Source: CAZLWA01 sp964563165 (GTDB lineage Bacteria; CLD3; SB21). From it: 51,817 nt of DNA. The notes beneath the pieces were generated by a model, which was given only the letters and a program-made list of their open reading frames with translations, did not search any database and was not told the DNA's origin. The position numbers were made by a program, and so were the translations under genes. Each line of letters begins with the position of its first letter. Within the stretch, counting starts at the first letter, position 1. Location of the stretch: NCBI GenBank assembly GCA_964563165.1, contig CAZLWA010000002.1, positions 1 through 51,817 on the forward strand, written 5' to 3'. Shown here piece by piece: positions 1-9,097 of this stretch.

Positions 1-1202
1 GATAAGCCGAGGCCCATGCCTTCGGTTTTTGTCGTGAAGAACGGGTTGAAGATCTTTTCCAGATTTTCCTGTGCGATCCCGCTTCCCGTGTCCTCGATTT
101 CAATGGCCACAAAAGGAAGATCTTGATCGAACGCGTCGTCCGACCATTGGAGGTTTGGATTATCGCCGACGGTGGTGGTATAGGTTTTGACCGTCAGTTC
201 GCCGCCGTCGGGCATCGCCTGGATCGCATTGAGGAAAATGTTCATTAGTACCTGTTCCACCTGGTTTTGATCGGCGAAAATATTGGGAACGACGTCGGAA
301 AAATTTTCTTTGAAGGAAATCTTCTTCGTGGTCAATTGCATCGCGGTCAGCAGGTAAATACTGTCGATGAGAGTCTCGATATTAAAGTAATCACGAGACG
401 GCTTGATCGGTTTTGCAAATTTGAAAAAATCCATGAGTAAATTGTTGACGCGGTCAATTTCGCGTACAATGCGGCTCACCAGTTCCAGCCTGCGGTCGCT
501 GTCTTCGAACGATTCCTCCAAAACCTGCGCCGCCGCCTTTATTCCGCCCAGCGGATTTCTCACTTCATGTGCGATGCCGGTAGCTAACTCGCCGAGCGTC
601 GCCAACCGGTCCATCCGTTCCACCTGTTTGCGCATGAGATTCATTTCCGTCAGATCACGAAATGTAACGATCACGCCGATTTGTTCCTTATTTTCAACGA
701 GCGGCGACGTGCTGAATCCGATCGGAATGACCGCGCCCGATTTTGAAGTCAGTTTGACCTCTTTACTTTCAAAACGCTTATTGGTGATCAGCATGAGGTC
801 GATGATCCGGCCGTTCTTTTCCGGCTCCGCGACGATGTCGATCATATTACGCCCGAGCAATTCATCGATCTTGTATTCCAGGGTTTTGGCGGCGTTGTTG
901 TTCAAGAAAGTAATGCTGCCCGTCATATCCATGCAGATCAGGCTGCTGCTCATGTTCTGAATGATATTCCGATAGAACCGGTAGACGCGTTCGATCAGTT
1001 TATATTTTTCATACAAGGCCGTTTGCTCGTCCAGCCATTCTTTTGGGATCGATTTTTTCAAGTCGGAAGAGAGGGAACTCGTGGGCGACTGATCTTTTTG
1101 CGCTTGTTTATTAAGCACGCGCTGATCCAGCGGAATTAAATCACTCAATTCCTTATTAAGAATTTCAAACGCTTCTTTCTTTTCTTCGAATCGCTTACTC
1201 AT
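1..1202 (-). CDS. PAS-domain sensor histidine kinase, C-terminus cut by window edge
   Basis: Reading from the ATG at 1202 gives an open frame of 400 codons that runs off the left edge, so no stop is seen. The N-terminus is soluble (no membrane segment) with a helical stretch at about 1-75. A PAS fold follows at about 75-190. The HisKA H-box has phospho-acceptor His212 in HEVRNPLGGI. The HATPase domain shows the N-box (NIFLNAIQA, Asn321 and Asn325), the G1 box DTGSGI at 371-376, an F-box FFTTK and the start of the G2 box GMGLGL. All catalytic motifs are intact, so this should be an active cytoplasmic kinase of the NtrB/AtoS type. Its partner regulator is outside the window. It starts 12 bases after the priA stop with an AGAGA ribosome site overlapping that stop, so it is probably co-transcribed with priA. 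Confidence 0.9.
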   Translation of the reverse strand, partial: MSKRFEEKKEAFEILNKELSDLIPLDQRVLNKQAQKDQSPTSSLSSDLKKSIPKEWLDEQTALYEKYKLIERVYRFYRNIIQNMSSSLICMDMTGSITFLNNNAAKTLEYKIDELLGRNMIDIVAEPEKNGRIIDLMLITNKRFESKEVKLTSKSGAVIPIGFSTSPLVENKEQIGVIVTFRDLTEMNLMRKQVERMDRLATLGELATGIAHEVRNPLGGIKAAAQVLEESFEDSDRRLELVSRIVREIDRVNNLLMDFFKFAKPIKPSRDYFNIETLIDSIYLLTAMQLTTKKISFKENFSDVVPNIFADQNQVEQVLMNIFLNAIQAMPDGGELTVKTYTTTVGDNPNLQWSDDAFDQDLPFVAIEIEDTGSGIAQENLEKIFNPFFTTKTEGMGLGL

Positions 1203-1214
1203 AATTTATTCTCT

Positions 1215-3755
1215 TTACAAAAGGCTCATCGGATCGACTTCGATATGGATGCTGATTTTCGGATCATGATGCTTTAATTCGTATGCGGTCAAAGTTCTGA
1301 TTACCAATTCTTTTGTCCAACCACCCGACTTATCAAATGTCTTACTGACTTTCAGTAATATATGCCAGCGGTACAAATTGCGGATCTTCAAGATCGGAGC
1401 GGCCGCAGGCCCCAGAATTTCTATGGAATTCTTATTCCAATTTCCTTGAACAACTTCACGGCGAAGAATATCGCAAAAATGACAGCTTTGGTCAACTACT
1501 TTCTTCTCATCCCCGCTTTTCAGCTGAATGAGCACCAGCCTTCCGAACGGCGGGTACATCAACTCGCGGCGGTATTCGATCTCTTCCTTATAAAAAGCAA
1601 TATAATCATGTTTCTGCGCATACGCAATTGCCGAACGATCCGGATGAAGGGTTTGGATGATCACTTGGCCCAATTTGTCTTTTCTTCCCGCGCGGCCAGC
1701 AACTTGCGTCAGCAATTGAAACGTCCGTTCCGAGGCGCGAAAATCCGGCAGCAGAAGCGACGTATCCGCCGATATCACCCCGACGACCGTGACGTTTTCA
1801 AAATCGAGGCCTTTGGTCACCATTTGCGTGCCGAGCAATATTTGAGTTTCGTTGTGTTTGAATTTCTCCAGAATGTTTCCATGAGCGCCTTTGGCCGTGG
1901 TCGTGTCCAAATCCATCCGTGCCACCACGGCATCGCCGAACGTACTTTTCAGCTGCTCCTCGACCTGCTGGGTACCGACGCCGTAATTTAGAATATGCTC
2001 ACTTTTGCATTTCGGACACGCGAGGTAAGTCGGCTGCGCATAGCCGCAATAATGACAACGTAATTTATCCTGATACCTGTGATACGTCAGCGTAATCGAA
2101 CAATTCGGACATTCGGCAACATATCCGCAATCGCAGCACTCAATGAAACTCGAATACCCGCGGCGGTTCTGGAAAAGTATGATCTGTTGACGGTGTCTCA
2201 GAGCTGTTCGTATGCGGTCGCGAAGCGGTTTGGACAGAATCGGCTGCCAATTTTCGGTATGCCGCTCTTTTTCTATGCGCATATCGACGACTTCCACTTC
2301 CGGCAGAGGAACTTCACGGATGCGTTTGGTCAATTCGAGCAAATGATATTTTGCCGTTTTCGCATTGTAATAGGATTCCAGGCTTGGTGTAGCGGAACCC
2401 AGTATCACGACGGCGCCATTCAAACTGGCGCGAATGACCGCCGCGTCGCGCGCATGATATTTCGGCACGGAGTCATTTTGCTTGTACGTGTTCTCATGTT
2501 CTTCATCAACGACAATCAAACCCAAATTTTCTAACGGCGCAAAAATGGCGGAACGCGCACCGATCACGATCTTAAAATCGCCGCTGTGCAATCTTCGCCA
2601 TGAATCAAACCGTTCGCCCATGGACATGCGGCTGTGGAGTACCGCGACCCGGTCTCCGAAATACGATTTGAACCGCTCGACGGCCTGCGGCGTAAGTGAA
2701 ATTTCAGGCACCAGGACGATCGCCGTTTTTCCGGCCTCCAGGATCTCCTTTATGGATTCAATGTAGACCTGCGTTTTTCCGCTTCCCGTAATGCCGTGCA
2801 GCAAATAGGTTCGGTATTCATTTTTTCTTATAGATTGAGAAATCGTTTCCACGGCCGCTTTTTGCTCGGCGTTGAGTTGAATGCGTTTAGGTTTTTCATA
2901 CTCGCGGTCGTACGGATCGCGAATTTTTTCTTTTTCAAAAATGATGATACATTTCTTTTCGGCCAAACCCTTAAGCGCAGGTAAGGTTGAATCGGTTGCT
3001 GTCAACAAATCACTTTGTTTGATTTCCCATTCCGACGTATTTGCAATTGCCTCATTCAGACGACCTATGAAATATTCCAGAATTTGCGCCTGTTTAGGAG
3101 ATTTTTTTTGAAGCGATTCTATCGTCGCCGGCAAGCGGCCGGGCTCGTCCGTCAGCGCGTCCGACAGGCGGACGAATTTTTCAAATCGAATGGAAACTTC
3201 CGCATCGGCGATGGTATCGAATTCCTTTATGATCCCTAACCGCTCAAGTTCTCCAATGCTCTTGGCCAGCTGGGCCGAGCCCGCTTTTTTGGTCAGGGCT
3301 TTCAGAGACAACCGTTTATAAACGAATAAAGCCTTTAGGATTTTGGCCTGCAGAGGTTTGGATTTTTTTAAGGCATTGATCTCAAAATCGCTGATCGCCG
3401 GTTTCAATTCATAAATTTTTTCGCTTTCTCTTTCCAGGCCCGGGGGCAGCATGCCGTGGAGCACTTGCCCCAGCGGCGTCATGTAATATTCGGAAATCCA
3501 CCGGGCAAACCTCAGCAATTCGTTTGAAAACGCCGGTACCGTGTCGAGCACGTTCGAGATCAAATGACAATCGCCCGTGCCGGAATGAGGCTGCAGATGA
3601 ATAATAGTACCGGTGATCTTTTTTCTTCCGAATTGCGCCAATACACGGCTGCCTTCCATCGCCAGCGGCATCAAGGATGGGGGAACCTCATACGTGAACA
3701 ATTTGTCAACCGGGATTGGAAAGGCGACTTGCGCAAATATTTTCTTATCGGGCAT
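1215..3755 (-). CDS. priA: Primosomal protein N' (replication restart helicase PriA)
   Basis: PriA is a 3'-to-5' superfamily 2 DNA helicase that recognises stalled forks and reloads the replisome. The 846 residues show the N-terminal DNA-binding domain (opening FAQVAFPIPVDKLFTYEVP), Walker A GITGSGKT at 321-328, and Walker B DEEH at 417-420. The zinc-binding insertion carries cysteines at about 540-543, 549, 552, 567, 570, 580 and 583. The helicase C-terminal motif with QVAGRAGR is present, and the length is at the upper end for the family. It is divergent from the gene at 3896 and followed closely by the sensor kinase, with which it likely shares a transcript. No defects seen. Confidence 0.97.
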   Translation of the reverse strand: MPDKKIFAQVAFPIPVDKLFTYEVPPSLMPLAMEGSRVLAQFGRKKITGTIIHLQPHSGTGDCHLISNVLDTVPAFSNELLRFARWISEYYMTPLGQVLHGMLPPGLERESEKIYELKPAISDFEINALKKSKPLQAKILKALFVYKRLSLKALTKKAGSAQLAKSIGELERLGIIKEFDTIADAEVSIRFEKFVRLSDALTDEPGRLPATIESLQKKSPKQAQILEYFIGRLNEAIANTSEWEIKQSDLLTATDSTLPALKGLAEKKCIIIFEKEKIRDPYDREYEKPKRIQLNAEQKAAVETISQSIRKNEYRTYLLHGITGSGKTQVYIESIKEILEAGKTAIVLVPEISLTPQAVERFKSYFGDRVAVLHSRMSMGERFDSWRRLHSGDFKIVIGARSAIFAPLENLGLIVVDEEHENTYKQNDSVPKYHARDAAVIRASLNGAVVILGSATPSLESYYNAKTAKYHLLELTKRIREVPLPEVEVVDMRIEKERHTENWQPILSKPLRDRIRTALRHRQQIILFQNRRGYSSFIECCDCGYVAECPNCSITLTYHRYQDKLRCHYCGYAQPTYLACPKCKSEHILNYGVGTQQVEEQLKSTFGDAVVARMDLDTTTAKGAHGNILEKFKHNETQILLGTQMVTKGLDFENVTVVGVISADTSLLLPDFRASERTFQLLTQVAGRAGRKDKLGQVIIQTLHPDRSAIAYAQKHDYIAFYKEEIEYRRELMYPPFGRLVLIQLKSGDEKKVVDQSCHFCDILRREVVQGNWNKNSIEILGPAAAPILKIRNLYRWHILLKVSKTFDKSGGWTKELVIRTLTAYELKHHDPKISIHIEVDPMSLL

Positions 3756-3833
3756 AAAAATATTTTATAAATAATTCTCGACCAATATATTCAAAATATC
3801 TCCTAAACACAATCGCGGTAAGCGAGAAAATTA

Positions 3834-3861
3834 TTGAAAACCGCTTAAATATACTTATATT
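3834..3861 (+). promoter_or_regulatory. Likely sigma-70 promoter for the gene at 3896
   Basis: TTGAAA at 3834-3839 and TATATT at 3856-3861 are separated by 16 bases. A start near 3868 would give a leader of about 28 bases. The ribosome site before the ATG (AAGGG, 2 bases away) is weak and close. Confidence 0.5.
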
Positions 3862-3895
3862 CTATGTCTCAAACATATCGCAGGCAACAAGGGCT

Positions 3896-5884
3896 ATGGC
3901 CGATCAAAGAAAAAATACCGAGATCGAACGCATCGAGGAAATTTTGAAAATTGACATTCAAGACCGATTGAATGAGCATTTTATCAGGACTTTTCTGCGT
4001 CAAATTGAAGTGCAGCCGCCGGAGCTTCTCCGGATTTTCCGCAAAAATCTCGCCGACACGCTGATGGAACGTGAGCATTCATTAAAAGGACACGTTCAGG
4101 CGGAATCGTTGTATGATATTCTCGACCTGAGCAAACTGCAGGCGTGGCTTGTGGAATCCGGCATAAATGAACGGGCCGCAAAGAATATCGTGAAGGGGCT
4201 GCAGCGCCGCACCACGGAGGAGCTCCATCGCTTTATTCACACCGGCACCTACCGCGACCATAAAGCAAAAGACATTTCCGACCTTCTGCTCGAGAGCGGC
4301 GTGGCTGAAGCGGATGCGGCACGCTTCTCGAGCATCGTCGACGAAACGGAGCTCAATGCAGGTGAAATGATTCAGCTTGCGTTCCGATTGAATTATTTTG
4401 CCGAACATGCGCTCCGTCAGGAATCGCTGCGCGGTTCCATGTCCCTCAAGGAAATTATAACCCTCTATCTGTTCACGTTCCTGCAGGTAACCATGAGCGA
4501 ATATGGATTGGAAGAAGAGATCGTTTTCCAGATCGCGCATCGCCTCGGACTGTGCAATAATATGAACAGGCAATTCATGATCGTCAAGCAGCTCGAACGC
4601 TATTTCTTTACCACTTCGTCGATCGATGAAACGCAAGGTCAGTCTGAAAGTTTTTGGATCAAAATGATCAATGATCATGAATTGAAAATTGCGCTTGAGC
4701 AATATGTGATCGAGGACAAATTGACGAAGTCGGATATGGAAATTGCTGAGTTGTATGTCGAAGCGCACCACATTTTTGACGATGTCAGTGAATTGAACGA
4801 CGAAACCTTAGCCGTGATTTCCATCACCTACCGGCTCGATAATCCGGAAGAAAGCGGGCATACGGTGGAAGAGCTCCTCGCCATGATCGACCAAACCAAG
4901 CTGTTGACGACGGAACTGGGCCCGCTCGGCATCGTGACGCGGGATGTCTTTTCGTTTTTTGAAATTTTAGGCGAATGCGATCACCATAATCATTCCTTTC
5001 GAAAGACCATTCTCACATTCCGCGCCCAACTGCGTAAATTAGCTGAAACGAGCAAGAAAACCGGTGAGCGTCCCGCCCTGAAACACTTGGTGTTGATTTA
5101 TCTATATTCACGGTTGGATGCGTATCTTGAAGACGTGGAGAAAAATAAACATAAATTATTGGAAAGCATCCGCAGCCGCCTTGCCCATTGCCATGACCTG
5201 GCGAGGCAATTTGCGATCGTCGATCGCCTTGAGAAGCACATGTTCGAGAATCCCGGGCTGGTTCAAATCGCCGATGAAGATTATTGGCCTGAGCTGATCA
5301 ACACGTTTGAATTGAACATCATACTGGAAATTTATATTGAGAACGAATACCTGGTTTCCGGAAACGTGAATATGACGAAAAACCAAATGCTCGATCGTTT
5401 GCAGACGCAGATCAACAGCGTTGAAAATATTTCTATCAAGAGTCTGCTGGTCGTGTTTATTACGGCGCATCTTTCAGCGCTTCTCGATCAGTCCAAAGAG
5501 GAGACGTTGAGCTTTGAAACGGTTACCGAAACGATCCGTCAGCTGCAAAATGATGCGGCGATGGCGGCCACGCAGGTTGATGTACAAAGCCGCGTCAAGC
5601 GAGAGCTGCTAAGCGCGTTGACGGAGAAATTATTTCGCCTTGAGGCCATCCGTACGACGTTGGAAAGTCTGGATCAAAGCGAATTTTCGAATCGTTTGGA
5701 TGAAGTCATTTTGGGATTTCAAACGCGGCGGGATAATTTGATGGGAGGGAAAACGGATCCCGGCGTGATGGAAAAAGACATTACGGCCTATTTGTCGGAT
5801 AAGAAAGTTGTCAAGCTCATCGACGTGGCGGAGCAAAACTACAAGAATGAATTGACGCGCCACGCCAAAGAAATAAGAAAATAA
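3896..5884 (+). CDS. Large helical protein of unknown function with internal duplication
   Basis: I do not recognise this 662-residue protein. It has no signal peptide or membrane segment, is rich in charged residues and looks almost entirely alpha-helical, so it is probably cytoplasmic. Two segments of about 92 residues are clearly related. Residues 184-276 and 395-486 share the order LK(E/H).(I/V)...YL, then (N)RQF.IV..LE(R/K)..F, then a (F/Y)W..(L/M)IN..EL.I.LE.Y block. The N-terminal 180 residues and a C-terminal helical region (about 500-662) lie outside the repeats. The ATG at 3896 follows a plausible promoter. Its stop lies one base from the convergent stop of the gene at 5886. The duplication suggests a scaffold or binding protein, but no function can be assigned. 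Confidence 0.8.
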   Translation: MADQRKNTEIERIEEILKIDIQDRLNEHFIRTFLRQIEVQPPELLRIFRKNLADTLMEREHSLKGHVQAESLYDILDLSKLQAWLVESGINERAAKNIVKGLQRRTTEELHRFIHTGTYRDHKAKDISDLLLESGVAEADAARFSSIVDETELNAGEMIQLAFRLNYFAEHALRQESLRGSMSLKEIITLYLFTFLQVTMSEYGLEEEIVFQIAHRLGLCNNMNRQFMIVKQLERYFFTTSSIDETQGQSESFWIKMINDHELKIALEQYVIEDKLTKSDMEIAELYVEAHHIFDDVSELNDETLAVISITYRLDNPEESGHTVEELLAMIDQTKLLTTELGPLGIVTRDVFSFFEILGECDHHNHSFRKTILTFRAQLRKLAETSKKTGERPALKHLVLIYLYSRLDAYLEDVEKNKHKLLESIRSRLAHCHDLARQFAIVDRLEKHMFENPGLVQIADEDYWPELINTFELNIILEIYIENEYLVSGNVNMTKNQMLDRLQTQINSVENISIKSLLVVFITAHLSALLDQSKEETLSFETVTETIRQLQNDAAMAATQVDVQSRVKRELLSALTEKLFRLEAIRTTLESLDQSEFSNRLDEVILGFQTRRDNLMGGKTDPGVMEKDITAYLSDKKVVKLIDVAEQNYKNELTRHAKEIRK

Positions 5885-5885
5885 G

Positions 5886-8168
5886 TTACGATTCGAACAT
5901 CCTTAAACACAGCGTTGTGCCGCTGCCGTTATTGTGAAACGACCAATCCGAAATTAATTTCTCCATGGCTTCCCACCCGCCAGCCTCGCCGGGAAGACCC
6001 GGCAGATCCAACCCGTTTTCGTTGTCGTAAATCTTGGCTTCTATAAAGCCCGGGTACGAATATATTGTTATATCCACCGGCTGACCCTTGCTGTGTTTAA
6101 GAACATGTGCGGCCGTGCGGCCAAGAACAGTCTTAAAATTCTCAATACTTATGCCTGTGAAATGACTGGCGTCCATGATGGCGCCAAGCGTTTCTGCCAA
6201 ACGGGGTTCCGAATCGGGCGCGCCGTCCACCTGGATGATTTGCCGGACGGCCGGACTTCGATGAACGAAAACGACCGCAGCATCTTCGGGCAGGGCTCTC
6301 TGAATCAACCATTCCGATAAATGTTGAGTCAAATGGTGCACGGAGACGGCGGCATCCTTACGGATAGCGTCACATAGTAAAGTATTTACCGGCTCATCCA
6401 CATTTTTCGAATGCACGAACAGATAGTCATTTTCGTGTATCGCTATCTCCATCTCTTCCAGAGCGCCCGACGCCGGCGGCGCGCCCAGCGAACGGGACTT
6501 AAGATCCAGGATTTCGGGAAGTCCGTTTCGAATGAGCAGCGGATTTTCAAATCCCGCGTTGATAATTTTCATGATTCCGTTGGACGTATTGAGAACGGCG
6601 AAAAAGGCCGCAACGGTTCGCAGGCGCTGATCGCGTGCAGCCAGAAACTGTTCCTCCAGGATCCGAAAGTAGTGATGAAGGTCGTGACCTCCTTTTGGAA
6701 AACATTTGAAATAAAACTCAGAAATATTTTTAATCAACGCGGCATAAAATGAAGCCGCGATATCCTTACCGGCGGCTTCTATGAGCAGCATGCCGACATG
6801 ATCCTCGTCCATTTCAAAATAATCAAAATATTTCCCCACGTTCTTTTGTGTGGAGATGAGTTCACCGTAAATCTCAAAACCGGCTGTGCGCAGCGGTTCG
6901 GCGGGTAAAAGCCGGGCCTGAATTTTATAGGCCGCTTCCCACTGCGTGTCCAGTTTTTTTTGTGTCTCCGCCAGTTCGCTTGATTTTTCTTTCAATTTTT
7001 TTACCATGACTTTGAGCAAGACGGTCAAGGTGCTGAATTCATCGGTATGAACGGGCATGGGAAATTCAGCAGCCGATTCAAAATGCTGGTACAAAATCGC
7101 CGCCGCGTCGGAGCTCAATTGGGAAACGGGAGACAATACGCGGACGTTCAAATAGAGGAGCAAAATAAAACCGGCGGCGATCCCTGCGCATCCGCCGAGC
7201 AAAACGGCTTTCGTCAATTCCCCGTCGGCTGAATTCACGCTCGGATACGCCTCCGCCGCCGATTGCACGGTGACCGTTTGCCAGGAAATATTGACCAAAT
7301 TATTCCGTGTGATAAAGCGGCCGTTCCCATCCTCGATATATCCCCGCTTCTGGAATTCTTTAAAGCTCCCGTCATCGGGATCATCCGTATTCGAAAAAAT
7401 TATCTTTTCATTTTGCAGAATGTAGAAGGAGCCGGCAAACGTCTCACGTATGGTCTTAACCAATTCATTTAAACGCAGGTTGAAAACCAAATAGTGGGGG
7501 ACACTGTCCGGTGTGAAAAAAGGAACGATGAATTTGACGGAAGAATTACCGTTGGCTGATGCAAAAGACGGGTCGACAAATTCGGGTGTGACTATCGATT
7601 TCAATGCGGATTCTTCTTTGTATTTGCGCGTAAAAGGAATTCCGAACTCACTGATCCCGCGTTCGTTGAGCAGGTATACGGAAGTAAAATCGTTGGGGTG
7701 ATTTTCAAAGAACTCGTTACACAGCGCGGGATACTGCTTGCGCTCGGCAATTAAGAGGAGTTTGTTCAATGCACTGATCCAGGAAACACGAACCTTAACA
7801 AAGTCGTCGATCGCCTGATTATAGCGTTCGATCCTCTGCAGATTATTATTCAAATCGGCATCCCGGATGACCCGGTGGTTAAATTCATAGAAGAAATAGC
7901 CCGTGAAAAAGAATGTCAATAGAAACGCGGTGAGAATGTACCGGGCGGCCTGTTTCGTTATCCTCGGCATCCTGGCGTAGTTCATGAAAATGACGAGCGC
8001 AAGCGAAACGAGAGCGATCAGGCAGGCGATCAGAAAGACCGACCGGCCGTCGCGAATCCAGCAGTAGAAAAAATAAACCGCGGTTATAGTCAACGAGGCA
8101 GGAAACAAAAAATCGGCATAGGTACGGATCTTTTGAATGATTTTCAGAAAACCTTTTTCGGTTATCAT
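5886..8168 (-). CDS. Membrane sensor protein with HAMP, degenerate SpoIIE-type phosphatase and degenerate ATPase domain
   Basis: I chose the ATG at 8168 (MITEKGF, 760 residues) over the longer frame to 8279, whose first 37 residues are unlike a membrane protein start. Hydrophobic segments lie at about 21-38, 43-62, 76-95 and 318-340. An extracytoplasmic sensory region of about 220 residues lies between the last two. A HAMP-like linker follows, then the A.KIQ..LLP motif that typically precedes SpoIIE/PP2C phosphatases (about 414-422), a PP2C-like fold (about 430-636) and an RsbW-like HATPase (about 660-757). The usual GGDYYD appears as VGKYFD, ADVSGHG as IEAAGKD, TDG is absent, and the terminal DD is ED. 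The ATPase N-box Asn appears as His (TAAHVLKH). Metal-dependent phosphatase and kinase activity may therefore be lost, leaving a sensor or binding role. Confidence 0.75.
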   Translation of the reverse strand: MITEKGFLKIIQKIRTYADFLFPASLTITAVYFFYCWIRDGRSVFLIACLIALVSLALVIFMNYARMPRITKQAARYILTAFLLTFFFTGYFFYEFNHRVIRDADLNNNLQRIERYNQAIDDFVKVRVSWISALNKLLLIAERKQYPALCNEFFENHPNDFTSVYLLNERGISEFGIPFTRKYKEESALKSIVTPEFVDPSFASANGNSSVKFIVPFFTPDSVPHYLVFNLRLNELVKTIRETFAGSFYILQNEKIIFSNTDDPDDGSFKEFQKRGYIEDGNGRFITRNNLVNISWQTVTVQSAAEAYPSVNSADGELTKAVLLGGCAGIAAGFILLLYLNVRVLSPVSQLSSDAAAILYQHFESAAEFPMPVHTDEFSTLTVLLKVMVKKLKEKSSELAETQKKLDTQWEAAYKIQARLLPAEPLRTAGFEIYGELISTQKNVGKYFDYFEMDEDHVGMLLIEAAGKDIAASFYAALIKNISEFYFKCFPKGGHDLHHYFRILEEQFLAARDQRLRTVAAFFAVLNTSNGIMKIINAGFENPLLIRNGLPEILDLKSRSLGAPPASGALEEMEIAIHENDYLFVHSKNVDEPVNTLLCDAIRKDAAVSVHHLTQHLSEWLIQRALPEDAAVVFVHRSPAVRQIIQVDGAPDSEPRLAETLGAIMDASHFTGISIENFKTVLGRTAAHVLKHSKGQPVDITIYSYPGFIEAKIYDNENGLDLPGLPGEAGGWEAMEKLISDWSFHNNGSGTTLCLRMFES

Positions 8169-8310
8169 GTTAGAATGATGATAAAGATTTACCGAAAAAT
8201 ACGCATTCGGTTCAACGAATGCAATATGCGCCTGCCATTTAAACCCGATGAATGGAAAATGCCAGGGCGGTGCGGGCACGAAGCGATGAAACTAGTCCGA
8301 CATAGTCATT

Positions 8311-8439
8311 TTACTGCAGTATCCAAACAAAAAACGGTATGAGGAAAGGAAGCGTAAGCCATAAAATTCCTTTGATCAGAAAGAATAAAAATCCCGCCAG
8401 TCCGATCCTCTTGAGCCAAGTTTTGTACTTCTGATTCAT
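8311..8439 (-). CDS. 42-residue single-span membrane peptide
   Basis: The ATG at 8437-8439 overlaps the TGA of the monooxygenase gene (ATGA), and the frame ends with TAA at 8311-8313. The product has a basic start (MNQKYKTWLKRIG), then a long hydrophobic stretch with aromatic residues to the C-terminus, ending FFVWILQ. It is best read as a small inner-membrane protein, translationally coupled to the gene before it. Small membrane proteins of similar look (KRIGLAGFLFFLIKG) are common as unnamed proteins in the Bacteroidetes group; this is recollection, not a search result. It is the last gene of the operon that starts at 9900. Function unknown. Confidence 0.65.
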   Translation of the reverse strand: MNQKYKTWLKRIGLAGFLFFLIKGILWLTLPFLIPFFVWILQ

Positions 8440-8780
8440 CGTGCGATCACTTGGTAAGTTTTAAAACTGGACTTCATCGGCGGTTCTTCTCCTTTCGCCA
8501 CAGCTTGTTTAATATCTTCAAACCCCCGTTTGTGCCCTTCGAGGAATTCAGGCGATTTGGTCCAGGTTTGAAACGCTTGTTCGCTTTCCCAAAAACTCAC
8601 AATGAGATATTCCTCTCCTTCCCGGCTCGGTTTCAGGATCTGCATGTCCACAAATCCAGGCAGGCGGTCGATCGCATGCGCACGCGTGGCAAAAAGTTCT
8701 TCAAATCGTTTTTGATAGTGATCTTTACACGAGATATAATTGATGGCTACGAAATTCTTCGCTGGGGTTTCCCGATTCAT
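8436..8780 (-). CDS. Antibiotic biosynthesis monooxygenase (ABM) family protein, heme-oxygenase-like (IsdG/HmoB type)
   Basis: This 114-residue protein has the dimeric ferredoxin-like ABM fold, with pattern FVAINYI...F...R...(I)DRLPGFVDMQIL...Y.IVSFWES...F..W..S.EF..GH. Asn14, Trp73 and His83 sit at the same relative spacing as the Asn7/Trp67/His77 heme-degrading triad of IsdG (59 and 10 residues here against 60 and 10). That supports heme binding or degradation rather than quinol oxidation. It lies 11 bases after a heme c protein and overlaps the next membrane peptide by 4 bases. Other ABM proteins without heme activity exist, so the exact reaction is an inference. Confidence 0.8.
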   Translation of the reverse strand: MNRETPAKNFVAINYISCKDHYQKRFEELFATRAHAIDRLPGFVDMQILKPSREGEEYLIVSFWESEQAFQTWTKSPEFLEGHKRGFEDIKQAVAKGEEPPMKSSFKTYQVIAR

Positions 8781-8791
8781 GACAAACTCTC

Positions 8792-9097
8792 CTAGGGTTT
8801 TTTGGGCTCACTTAACAGATAATTCAAAATCAGTGCTTTCTCTTCGTTAGAAATTTTTGATTTTTTCTGCATTTCATCTAAATTCTGTTTCCAGATGTCA
8901 ACGGAAAATTCTCCGGGCAGATGCAGGGAGTGGCAACTGCCGCAATGGGCAACGTATACTGCGCGCCCCTCGGTCAATTCCGTCAGACTCATACCTTCGG
9001 GCACGTGAGCTTTATCCGGAACGTACAATGCGGATGAGCAGGAGGACAGTGCTATCCCAAACCATGCACCAATCAGGCTTTTCATGAATTTCTTCAT
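8792..9097 (-). CDS. Small lipoprotein cytochrome c
   Basis: The 101-residue protein begins with a lipoprotein signal (basic MKKFMKS, hydrophobic core, ALSSC lipobox with Cys20). It holds one heme c site, CGSCH at 52-56, with a Met-containing helical C-terminus (DEMQKKSK...ALILNYLLS) that could supply the axial Met. It should be anchored in the periplasm and carry electrons. The opening GRAVYVAHCGSCH is typical of class I c-type cytochromes, but the domain is very short. The ATG overlaps the stop of the beta-barrel gene (ATGA at 9094-9097), implying coupled translation. It may pass electrons to or from a membrane or periplasmic partner of the operon. Confidence 0.85.
   Translation of the reverse strand: MKKFMKSLIGAWFGIALSSCSSALYVPDKAHVPEGMSLTELTEGRAVYVAHCGSCHSLHLPGEFSVDIWKQNLDEMQKKSKISNEEKALILNYLLSEPKKP

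Noticed and set aside
403..960. Plus-strand ORF of 185 codons
   Set aside because: It lies opposite the sensor kinase frame, which has clear PAS, H-box and ATPase motifs; the plus product resembles nothing.
8169..8279. N-terminal extension of the SpoIIE-like gene
   Set aside because: The extra residues are not signal-like and the Met at 8168 precedes a typical membrane protein start.
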